Shown piece by piece: positions 1 to 7,454 of a DNA stretch of 64,000 nt (within the stretch, counting starts at the first letter, position 1; each line of letters opens with the position of its first letter). The notes under the pieces are model-generated. The model was not told the DNA's origin. It searched no databases and saw nothing but the letters and a program-made list of their open reading frames with translations. The stretch is taken from assembly GCA_947445775.1 (NCBI GenBank), contig CANFEB010000005.1, positions 1-64,000 of the forward strand, given 5' to 3'. Position numbers and translations under genes: made by a program. This stretch comes from Oligoflexales bacterium (GTDB taxonomy: Bacteria > Bdellovibrionota_B > Oligoflexia > Oligoflexales > RGVZ01).

Positions 1-150
1 CTATGTCGGACTGGTCGCCGACCAAACAACGCTATGGGTAGCGCATCGAGATCCCTCGCTACGCTCGGGATAGTTTCTGGCGCTTTCGCGCCAGAAACTA
101 ATTATCTTGCAGGCTATTATTAGGCGCCGATTTGTCTGCGGCGATGGCCC
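1..150. other. Left edge, no supported gene
   Basis: No complete gene is visible. A short frame from position 3 reads MSDWSPTKQRYG and stops at 39-41; it could be the C-terminal end of a gene lying left of the window, but it is too short to identify. The stretch also holds an imperfect ATCCC/GGGAT palindrome and the 30-base hairpin annotated separately. Confidence 0.3.
71..100. repeat. Intergenic palindromic hairpin, family copy 1
   Basis: TAGTTTCTGGCGC, a TTTC loop, then the exact reverse complement: a perfect 13-bp stem. The same element recurs at 5912-5941 (one mismatch) and 29277-29306 (diverged). There is no poly-T tract, so it is not a classic intrinsic terminator on its own. It resembles a REP-like or bidirectional 3'-end element. 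Confidence 0.7.
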
Positions 151-1200
151 TTATTGGCTAAGGGCGGCTCTGGGGCGCGCAGGCTTAAAGGCCGCGGATT
201 CTAGGGCCGCTCTTCCTATTCCGTCAAAAACAAATTTCACATCCCGATGCGTCAACTCCCCAGCAATGGGCTCATCCAAGATGCGGGTCGTGTTACCCGG
301 AGCATTTTCAAGGAAACGCACGGTCTTGAATGCTTGGCTGGGGTGGGGCAGTCCGCCCCGTGGAAACCGCCGCCATTCGACTTGTCTGCCATCTTTAATC
401 TTGTGAAAAAAGCCTTCGGTTGTGGTCAGCCGGTAGGGTGCTCCGGCGCTGTAGCCAACTTTTTCAAACCAAACGTCGCGATCGACATAAGTTATCACGT
501 GTTCCAGGAGGCCAGACCCGTCGAGAATCAAGACGGTATCCCCAAACTGAAAGGGGGTCGCGGTCGTCTGGGCCTGCTCATAGAGATCATCGATGGATGC
601 GCCAACACCCAAAAGCCTGCTGCGGGTCTTGTCTTGCAAGATTGCCTGCATCTCGGGTGTATCGGCATAGAAGATCGCGACGCTGCCGCTGACGTCATTT
701 TGATCCAAATCCTTTGAGGTCCGGATAACCTCGTACGCCGTACCCCAGCAGTTGCCGGCAATGCTGGTGTAATCGTCTTGAATCTCCACTTCGAAGGCGT
801 GATTCAACGTCGCCTGCATGAAGGGCATCAAAAAATCGGCAAGAGTATAAGTCACTCCCGTTTGATATTGGATGCGTGACAAGCCGAAGCCATAGGTGTT
901 TTTCAACGCATCAAACTGCTCTTTGGTCAGCGATGGGAACGACACCATGAGGTGCGGCTCGGAAAAGTCCCGCTGCCACTCAAAGTATTGGTTGAGTGCG
1001 CTGTAGGCGACCGTACCCTTGGATGGTGCGGGCGCAAGGCGGTCCACGGCATCTAATTTGAAGTTAGGGAGGGCCTCTTCAGAGTTTGATTTTAACGATC
1101 GAAACTCTGTTAGCTGGCTTGTTGGCTGAACTTCGCGGGCGACGGTTTTACAGCCAGAGAAAAAAACTAGGCCGACAATGAGAAGTAGGTTGTGGTTCAT
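151..1200 (-). CDS. Exported lipoprotein of unknown function, possible Cys/His peptidase fold
   Basis: About 349 residues. I place the start at the ATG at 1198-1200 rather than 13 codons upstream, because it gives a normal lipoprotein signal (MNHNLLLIVGLVFFSGCKT, lipobox Cys near residue 17). The mature part has a GNCWGTAYEVI segment and later LEHVITYV. A Cys followed by a His in these settings is what papain-like or NlpC/P60-like folds show, but this is inference and no family is recognised. It is likely attached to the outer membrane or periplasmic face. It stands alone, divergent from the permease to its right. Confidence 0.6.
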   Translation of the reverse strand: MNHNLLLIVGLVFFSGCKTVAREVQPTSQLTEFRSLKSNSEEALPNFKLDAVDRLAPAPSKGTVAYSALNQYFEWQRDFSEPHLMVSFPSLTKEQFDALKNTYGFGLSRIQYQTGVTYTLADFLMPFMQATLNHAFEVEIQDDYTSIAGNCWGTAYEVIRTSKDLDQNDVSGSVAIFYADTPEMQAILQDKTRSRLLGVGASIDDLYEQAQTTATPFQFGDTVLILDGSGLLEHVITYVDRDVWFEKVGYSAGAPYRLTTTEGFFHKIKDGRQVEWRRFPRGGLPHPSQAFKTVRFLENAPGNTTRILDEPIAGELTHRDVKFVFDGIGRAALESAAFKPARPRAALSQ

Positions 1201-1328
1201 GGCGAAGGGTCCTGTAAGGGAGTTTTCTTCAGTATACATGTTGCACTGATTAATTGATGTCGGGTGATCTTATTGCGTGGCCCCAGCTTTTCACTCGCGT
1301 TATCAGTTGTTTCAGGTTCCAATAGGGC

Positions 1329-2693
1329 ATGGATATCGGCTCCTCTAAAAATGCCAACAATCTTCTGCCTGGACTTGGACTCCGTGAGGCCGTGTCGCTG
1401 GTCGTGGGTACCATTATTGGAACCGGGATTTTTCTTAAAGCCGCCGTGATGGCGCAACTGGCCGGCAGTGTCACCGCCGTGCTTTTGGCCTGGGTCGTGG
1501 CCGCGGTTCTTTCCCTGATGGGGGCGCTGTGTTACGCAGAGCTCGGATCGCGTTTTCCCCACGCCGGCGGTGAATATGTTTTCCTGCGCAAGGCTTGGCC
1601 AGAAGTGGTCGCCTTTCTTTACGGCTGGACGCGGTTTTGGATCGGCTCGCCTGCTGGCATTGCGGCCTATGCCGTCGGTGCGGCAACATTTTCGGCTGGA
1701 TTTCTGGACGTCCAGGCACTCGGGGGCAGGGCCGTCATTGCCCTATCGCTTGTTTGGATTTTCACCATCGTCAATTGCTTTAAGGTTCATCTTGGCGGTT
1801 CTATTCAGGCCTGGTTGACTGTGTTGAAAGTCGCCTTGATTGCCGGACTTGCCGGAATTGTTTTTTTCAAAGCGCCCCAAGAAAACTGGGCGCATTTATT
1901 TGCGAATCACAATTTTTCCTGGACACAAGTGTCTTCCGGCGGTTTCGGGGCGGCGGTCTTGGCGGCGTTGTGGGCTTTTGATGGCTGGAACAGCATGCCA
2001 ATGGCTGCCGGCGAAATCCGCGACGGACAGCGCAATGTTCCGCGCGCGCTTTTCATTGGCCTCGCCATCGTCACCGTTATGTATATCGCGGCTAATTTGG
2101 CCTGGTTTTATGGCGCTTCATTCCAGGAAATCGCCACGGCCAATAGTTCGCGGTATCCGGACGCCTTGCCGGCGGCGACCAAGGCAGTCCATGGATTTCT
2201 GGGCGACCGAGGAATTGCCATCGTGTCGTTTGCCTTTGTGATGTCGGCCCTTGGGGCGATGAATGGGTCGATCCTGACGAGTGCCCGGGTGCCTTACGCC
2301 ATGGCGCGTGACGGGCTTTTTCCCCGCTGGTTTTCTCGGGTTCATTCCCAAAGCCAGGTGCCAATCACCGCCCTTTTGGTTCAAGGGGCGATCGCCAGTT
2401 TATTGGCCGCCACGGGGAGTTTTGACCAGTTAACGGATTACGTGGTTTTCTCGTCTTGGATTTTTTATGCCTTGGCGGCTGCCGGGCTATTCAAGTTGCG
2501 GCGTCTGGACCGCGGCGATTTCACGGGCTACAAAATCAGACTTTATCCGCTGATTCCAGTGTGCTTTGTCGTTATGGCTCTGTGGCTCATGGCCCAAGCG
2601 ATTCAGTCGGATCCCTATGCCTGTGCCATCGGAGCAGCCTTTATTGCTTTGGGTGTTCCGGTGTACCGGTTTAGGTTTATTGGTCGAAACTAA
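1329..2693 (+). CDS. Amino acid permease, APC superfamily
   Basis: 454 residues with about 12 hydrophobic segments. The first one carries the APC signature VVGTIIGTGIF near residues 26-36, and SLMGALCYAELGSRFPHAGGEY, the conserved TM3 region, follows. This matches inner-membrane amino acid transporters of the LAT/APC type; the substrate cannot be read from sequence. The ATG at 1329 follows a weak purine-rich stretch. The stop codon TAA abuts the stop of the convergent gene (TAA then TTA) with no base between them. Confidence 0.85.
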   Translation: MDIGSSKNANNLLPGLGLREAVSLVVGTIIGTGIFLKAAVMAQLAGSVTAVLLAWVVAAVLSLMGALCYAELGSRFPHAGGEYVFLRKAWPEVVAFLYGWTRFWIGSPAGIAAYAVGAATFSAGFLDVQALGGRAVIALSLVWIFTIVNCFKVHLGGSIQAWLTVLKVALIAGLAGIVFFKAPQENWAHLFANHNFSWTQVSSGGFGAAVLAALWAFDGWNSMPMAAGEIRDGQRNVPRALFIGLAIVTVMYIAANLAWFYGASFQEIATANSSRYPDALPAATKAVHGFLGDRGIAIVSFAFVMSALGAMNGSILTSARVPYAMARDGLFPRWFSRVHSQSQVPITALLVQGAIASLLAATGSFDQLTDYVVFSSWIFYALAAAGLFKLRRLDRGDFTGYKIRLYPLIPVCFVVMALWLMAQAIQSDPYACAIGAAFIALGVPVYRFRFIGRN

Positions 2694-3212
2694 TTACGTT
2701 GGATTGGCGAATAAATTATCGCGGACCCACACCCGGATCCGGCTGATGGCCTCACGCTGGGTGATTTTGCCGTCTTTTAATTGGTTAAATGTTTCGAATT
2801 CGAACTCGGCTTTTTTTCGGGCTTGGGCGTAGGGAACCGGCCAGAGGTTTTTTTCCGAATTGCTGCCGCCAAGGCCCAAGGGCAGCAGGTGATCCACTTG
2901 GTAGGCATCAAGCTCGTCCTCTGAAACGCCGTAGGGCTGCGAAACCTTCACGCGGGTGGCATGGCTGACCTTGCGGGCACAGTGCGGTATTTGTTCCGGG
3001 TAACGCTGCTCATCAAAGTCAGGGTCACTTTTGGTACACAGGTGGCCGGGGGTTTTGGAGTCAATGGGATACCAGTGATCGCCGTCGCCAGCATTTTGTG
3101 GTTGATCATTGCCCGAATGCGGCGCAACGAGGTCATCGCTCCGTCCACAGGCTGAAATTAATAAAAAGACGCACAAAGACGACAGACAAGTGGTCAAAGG
3201 CCGCTTAATCAT
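2694..3212 (-). CDS. Exported lipoprotein with HNH-type nuclease motif
   Basis: About 172 residues. The signal peptide ends in a lipobox (LLISACGRS). The C-terminal half contains YQVDHLLPLGLGGSNSEKNL, which fits the HNH/ICEH pattern D-H-x2-P-L-x-L-G-G-S-N-x2-N-L-W, so a surface or periplasmic endonuclease or an HNH-fold relative is likely. Two starts are possible: GTG at 3219-3221 or ATG at 3210-3212; the ATG gives a normal n-region (MIKRPL). Four further Cys residues are present in the mature part. Confidence 0.7.
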   Translation of the reverse strand: MIKRPLTTCLSSLCVFLLISACGRSDDLVAPHSGNDQPQNAGDGDHWYPIDSKTPGHLCTKSDPDFDEQRYPEQIPHCARKVSHATRVKVSQPYGVSEDELDAYQVDHLLPLGLGGSNSEKNLWPVPYAQARKKAEFEFETFNQLKDGKITQREAISRIRVWVRDNLFANPT

Positions 3213-3404
3213 TGCGTGCACCCATGGTGATTCGGTGATGTTGGAGATCTCACCTTCAATGGTAGCACAGGTTTTCTAAATACTATTTTATGCCAAGGTT
3301 ATGCCCAGGCTATCCCCCCCAGAACCGATCTGGCTAAACTAGGTCCAACACGAATAAGATTCTTTGGGACCAATGGCAGTGGTCTTCTCGAATTGAAAAT
3401 TCTA

Positions 3405-3434
3405 AGTGGAAGTGGCAGTGGAAGTGGAAGTGGA
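3405..3434. repeat. Five tandem AGTGGM hexamers at the start of the barrel gene
   Basis: Copies of AGTGGA/AGTGGC run from 3405 to 3434 and end four bases before the TTG at 3438. They could supply the purine-rich ribosome-binding sequence. Read in frame they encode Ser-Gly repeats. Confidence 0.7.
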
Positions 3435-3437
3435 ACA

Positions 3438-4574
3438 TTGATTAATGCTCATTCAAAATCACAACGCTGGATCATCACCGCATTCGGTTGCATTGCTACT
3501 TTTTTATTTCTGGCGTCCCGTGGATTTTCCGATCCCGACCTGAACCCAGAGGTGCTCGTTCTTCCGGGCATCTTCACAACTCCAGAAACGGGTTTTGGTG
3601 CTGGGGCTGGCCTCTTTGTCTTGGGCAGACCGATCTCAGGATCACGGGGTTCCAAAGCCAACGCACTGCGGGTTGGGGCTATTTACACCGAAAAGAAACA
3701 GTTCGTCGTGCGTGGATCTCTGGAAAAGTATCTCAACGGGGAACGCGATCTCTTTAGCGCTTCAGTTGTCGCCCAAGAATATCCGGATTCCTTCTTTGGT
3801 ATCGGCAGTAACACCCGTGTCGTTGACGAAGAAAAGTACATTAGTCACGCATGGAGCGCGCAAGTAAAATACCTACACGAATATTCATCAAATTTCTACT
3901 TTGGCGCGTATGCACTGCTATCAGACGAAAGGATCGATCATCTGGCACCCGCTGGTTTTCTTGCTCGGCGGACTGATCAAAATGAAAATCAAATCAACGG
4001 CATTGATCCCGTCAGATTGGGGGGAGCAGGCTTAACGATCAGACTGGACACGAGGGATGACTACCAAGATCCTACCAAAGGATATTTCGTAGAAGGGGGA
4101 ACCATCCTCTACCGCAAGGCCTTCGGCAGCACACATGAATTTAATACCACGACTTTGGACGGCAGATGGTTCGTGCCTTTGACAACGGTTGACAATCCCC
4201 TTCGCCTTGGATTTCAGACCGTGATTACATCCAGCAACGGATCTCCACCATTTCAATCGTTGGCTCAACTCGGTGGTCGCGATGTCCTGCGCGGCTATTT
4301 TCTTGGCCGTTTCCGCGACCGCAACCTTCTTGCATTTCAGAGCGAGCTGCGCATTCCTTTGCGTGGAAAATGGGGCGCCGTCGGCTACGCGGCCGTTGGT
4401 AATATCTCCAAATCTTGGGATGGTATGCGCACCAAAGAATTTAAACCTGCCGGGGGAATTGGTGCACGCTACCGATTATCTGACGTTCAGAAAGTCAACC
4501 TTCGGCTGGACTTTACTTGGGGTCATGAGACCCCTAACCCCAGCTATTATTTGAGCCTTGCCGAGGCCTTTTAA
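3438..4574 (+). CDS. BamA/TamA-like outer-membrane beta-barrel (surface antigen family)
   Basis: About 378 residues from TTG 3438; the frame is open further upstream, with another TTG at 3393. A signal peptide (IITAFGCIATFLFLASRGFS) precedes the mature chain. LDTRDDYQDPTKGYFVEGG and LRGYFLGRFRDRN match the conserved strands of the bacterial surface antigen (PF01103) barrel, including the RGYxxGRFRD loop that folds into the barrel lumen. The chain ends in Phe, as outer-membrane barrels do. No POTRA domain is present, so it is a barrel-only member rather than BamA itself. It is probably an outer-membrane transporter or anchor. Confidence 0.75.
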   Translation: MINAHSKSQRWIITAFGCIATFLFLASRGFSDPDLNPEVLVLPGIFTTPETGFGAGAGLFVLGRPISGSRGSKANALRVGAIYTEKKQFVVRGSLEKYLNGERDLFSASVVAQEYPDSFFGIGSNTRVVDEEKYISHAWSAQVKYLHEYSSNFYFGAYALLSDERIDHLAPAGFLARRTDQNENQINGIDPVRLGGAGLTIRLDTRDDYQDPTKGYFVEGGTILYRKAFGSTHEFNTTTLDGRWFVPLTTVDNPLRLGFQTVITSSNGSPPFQSLAQLGGRDVLRGYFLGRFRDRNLLAFQSELRIPLRGKWGAVGYAAVGNISKSWDGMRTKEFKPAGGIGARYRLSDVQKVNLRLDFTWGHETPNPSYYLSLAEAF

Positions 4575-4607
4575 AAAATTAATTTATTTCTATAACATGA
4601 AGGCAGA

Positions 4608-5693
4608 CTAGAGGGACGCGGCCTTGCTGAATTCCGTGAAAGTCAAGTCACCAGCCGAAAGAAACTTCAGGTCTTCTGCAACAGCGCTGAACGTGATTCC
4701 AGCATTGCCCGTGCAGCCCGTCGTCGGCTGGCAGGAATTCTTTGCATTGGCAAAGGTCGCGGTGGTGCTCAAGGTCGCGCCAGATTGTTGCAGCGTGTCA
4801 GAATTGTATTTGAAACCATCGGCAGAGGTCCCTTTGACCGCCGCATCAAAAGACCCCTTGGCGTAAATGCGTGAGCGGCGACCCCAGTAAGTGTCGGCGT
4901 ATTCTGCGCGGATACCCCCATTAGCGCGGTCGATCGAAATCACGTTACCACGCGTGCCTTTCGCGCCTGCGCTCACACCAGCACTTGTTCCGTCGCCGCG
5001 CGCGTCTGGATCCCATACCTCAATAAACTTGATGGCGGCCTTGTCGGCAGTTGCAGTGATGTAGAGCTTGATGTCGATGCCAAAGGCGGCAACTTCGAGG
5101 TGAATGCTCTTCTGCCAATCACCAGAGGCATAAGAAGTCGCAGTCAGAGTCGCAACATTGCTCGAACCAATGTCACTGATCTGCCCGGCACTCCAGCCAC
5201 ATACTGTGGTCGGGGTGATGGCAACGCTGCTGTAAACTTTTCCGTCGGCTGTGTATTCAATGGTCCCGATTCCTTTTTCGAGATCGCACATCAGGCTCTT
5301 TGCCTGGCGGATCGAACCTGCGAGGGTATCTGGGGATTCTTCATTATTGGTCTGGCAATACAAAACGGCTTCGGCATATTTGACACCGCTGTCACTGGGC
5401 TCCATGCGAGCTCCAGTTGCCGTATTCCACGGAGAACCCTTGTCGGAGCAATTCGGTGTGATGGTGCTTTGGATCTCGGCGTCCAAACGAAGTGCGCTCT
5501 TGAGTTGGCCTTTGCTCGCAACGATGTATGCCGCAGTCGGGGTCTTTTGCGTGCTGCTAAGGGATGACGCTGCGTACTCCAGCATCAACGCTCCCGAAGC
5601 CGCCAGCTTGCTTGTCGTTTCGTCAGTGGTGGAATCGTCACTTTTTTTCCAGCGATTGCTGAAATGATGTCTAAAATTGTAGAACACCGCCAT
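4608..5693 (-). CDS. Extracytoplasmic-type protein that has lost its signal peptide
   Basis: 361 residues, not recognised. The body (KKSDDSTTDETTSKL onward, with Cys residues at several points) looks like the mature part of an exported lipoprotein, in which Lys-Lys-Ser-Asp would normally follow the lipobox Cys. Here it is preceded by MAVFYNFRHHFSNRW, which is neither a signal peptide nor hydrophobic. The upstream DNA is a broken AAA ATPase fragment on the same strand, so the 5' end was probably replaced by rearrangement. The gene may be non-functional or mislocalised. Confidence 0.55.
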   Translation of the reverse strand: MAVFYNFRHHFSNRWKKSDDSTTDETTSKLAASGALMLEYAASSLSSTQKTPTAAYIVASKGQLKSALRLDAEIQSTITPNCSDKGSPWNTATGARMEPSDSGVKYAEAVLYCQTNNEESPDTLAGSIRQAKSLMCDLEKGIGTIEYTADGKVYSSVAITPTTVCGWSAGQISDIGSSNVATLTATSYASGDWQKSIHLEVAAFGIDIKLYITATADKAAIKFIEVWDPDARGDGTSAGVSAGAKGTRGNVISIDRANGGIRAEYADTYWGRRSRIYAKGSFDAAVKGTSADGFKYNSDTLQQSGATLSTTATFANAKNSCQPTTGCTGNAGITFSAVAEDLKFLSAGDLTFTEFSKAASL

Positions 5694-5889
5694 TTGACAG
5701 GGCAGCCACCTTTTCTGACAAGATCTCTGGACGAGCAGATAGCTCCAAAAACTGTACCGATTTTAAGAGATCAATATTTAAGTCAGGAATGAATTGATCC
5801 TTCAGCCAAGAGGATTTTCCACACCCTCGAGGCCCGAAAAGGAAAAAGTGCTGGTTTGGTATCGATAATAATCGTTTAATATTGATACG
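5671..5889 (-). pseudogene. N-terminal fragment of an AAA ATPase (AAA_14/DUF4143 type)
   Basis: A 72-codon open frame reads IKRLLSIPNQHFFLFGPRG and continues with CGKSSWLKDQF, then DLLKSVQFLELSARPEIL. The P-loop GPRGCGKSS and the following layout match the N-terminus of ATPases that end in DUF4143. It stops at TAG (5671-5673), just where the Walker B segment should begin, and it has no clear start codon. It overlaps the 5' end of the next gene in a different frame. Confidence 0.7.
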
Positions 5890-5911
5890 TTACGTGTCTT
5901 TACGGACTAGA

Positions 5912-5941
5912 TAGTTTCTGGCGCGAAAGCCCCAGAAACTA
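5912..5941. repeat. Intergenic palindromic hairpin, family copy 2
   Basis: TAGTTTCTGGCGC, GAAA loop, GCCCCAGAAACTA: the same element as at 71-100, with one stem mismatch and the complementary loop. It lies between the AAA fragment and the small secreted protein gene. Confidence 0.7.
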
Positions 5942-5968
5942 GCCATAGAGCGGCGGTTGACTCGCCCA

Positions 5969-6232
5969 TTAGTTGCAAGTGACTCGGATGTCAGCGCAGT
6001 AGATATAGTTGTCCCAAGTGCCCGTCATGACTTCACCGTTGAAACAACGACCCCCGCCTGTCATTCGCGGAGAACCGGCCTCGGCCTGGCATTGACCGGT
6101 TTGGATGGCGTCGTGAATTTGATTGGCGTCAATCGGCGCAGATGACGGCGAAGCGAATGACGGCGCTATAAATGTGGCGAAAAGGCCTGCGCCAATGGCG
6201 CCAGCGAACAGGGATACGAAAAAATTTTTCAT
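5969..6232 (-). CDS. Small secreted Cys-containing protein
   Basis: 87 residues. An N-terminal signal peptide (MKNFFVSLFAGAIGAGLF, ending near SFASPSSA) is followed by a short mature domain with four Cys, likely two disulfides, and a Gly-rich MTGGGRC turn. Its ATG overlaps the stop of the upstream gene as ATGA, so translation is probably coupled. Function unknown; it probably acts outside the cytoplasm together with its upstream partner. Confidence 0.6.
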   Translation of the reverse strand: MKNFFVSLFAGAIGAGLFATFIAPSFASPSSAPIDANQIHDAIQTGQCQAEAGSPRMTGGGRCFNGEVMTGTWDNYIYCADIRVTCN

Positions 6233-7335
6233 GACGATGCTCCTGATTTTTCGAGAACATTAATGTGATAAGCCTTGGCGTCGCTATCAAACCCGCAAAC
6301 GGCAGTGATGACATTTCGCTTGAAGCGATTCCGGTATTGATCCTCGACCGCTGGTTTGGCGGCGGTGCAAGCTGCAAAATCCGCGTAGCGCGTTGAAGGG
6401 CTAGCCAGGCGCAGGGTGCGGTCACTGTTGGTGATCGTCATGATTTCAAATTCATTGCCGATCGTCCCCGTGGAGCAAAAAGTTCCAAAAGTAAAGACAC
6501 CAGACTGATCAAGTGCGGTGTCGACTATCGCTCGCTCGCTTTCGCATTGCTCTGGGGTCGCGCTTTTAGCGATGGTATAGTTCGTCATCCGAATAGATTC
6601 TTGGCCGTAGTAGCGGATTTGCAGATCGCTATAGACCATATGAGATGACAGCGTCATGGTGGCCACTTCAGCCCCAAGGCGGGTAAACCGCTCGGTGATG
6701 AGGGCTTTGAAACTCGTCCAGCTGTGCCCCAAAAGCCGACCAAACAACTCAGTCCCAGTGTTGTAGGGGCGGGCAGCAGACTCGCCGAAACCATTTATAA
6801 CGGGGGTTGCCGTGACTTCCGACGAATACGTATATGCCTGGACGCGGCAATATCCAATGAAGGGCCTCAGTCCGGTTTGACGTTCAAATACGACCATTTC
6901 CAGTTCAAGGGCAGCCTCGCAGGATTTGAGGTTGTCAAATTGAGGAACGGAAAACAGTCCAGCTTCGGTGTCCATGGTGGACACTAGGGCTAGTTTTTCA
7001 GCGCTCGCATAGGTGATCTCAACGTTCCAAGAAGGGGCGTCACTGGTCACGGCGTCAGTGAAGCAGCGGGCATCTAGCACCTGGATTTCAGAGGCGTCAG
7101 GTGTTTTCGAACTTTTATTGCGACGTGCGTACTCAGTAAGCCGGGCGCCAAGATTCATCGCATACTCATCGCATTCGACGCCCTGGACCACGGGTAAATC
7201 CAAAACTCTGTAAACGAAACTTTCCTCGGCTGCGATCGCGAGGTTTCCTTCCGAGGCAAAAACTCCACAGACTAGCATCAACGCCCGAAGGGGGATAATG
7301 CCTGTGGCTGAACCTGTCCTGTTATGTTTGCTCAT
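6229..7335 (-). CDS. Secreted protein of unknown function
   Basis: About 368 residues from ATG 7333-7335, preceded by GGCGGGTAGTC as a ribosome-binding site. The frame opens 15 codons earlier, but that extension destroys the signal peptide (ALMLVCGVFASEGNLAIA before AEES). The mature chain has about eight spaced Cys, suggesting disulfides in the periplasm or outside. No known domain is recognised. It overlaps the small secreted gene downstream by ATGA, forming a two-gene unit. Confidence 0.55.
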   Translation of the reverse strand: MSKHNRTGSATGIIPLRALMLVCGVFASEGNLAIAAEESFVYRVLDLPVVQGVECDEYAMNLGARLTEYARRNKSSKTPDASEIQVLDARCFTDAVTSDAPSWNVEITYASAEKLALVSTMDTEAGLFSVPQFDNLKSCEAALELEMVVFERQTGLRPFIGYCRVQAYTYSSEVTATPVINGFGESAARPYNTGTELFGRLLGHSWTSFKALITERFTRLGAEVATMTLSSHMVYSDLQIRYYGQESIRMTNYTIAKSATPEQCESERAIVDTALDQSGVFTFGTFCSTGTIGNEFEIMTITNSDRTLRLASPSTRYADFAACTAAKPAVEDQYRNRFKRNVITAVCGFDSDAKAYHINVLEKSGASS

Positions 7336-7454
7336 GACTACCCGCCATTTTAGGGTGGAACGCATTTTGCGTGATATCATCGAAAATATCCCAGAACATG
7401 TCAGTAAGTATATGGCGTTACGAATATGTCATCAAAATAATAGCCATTGCCACC

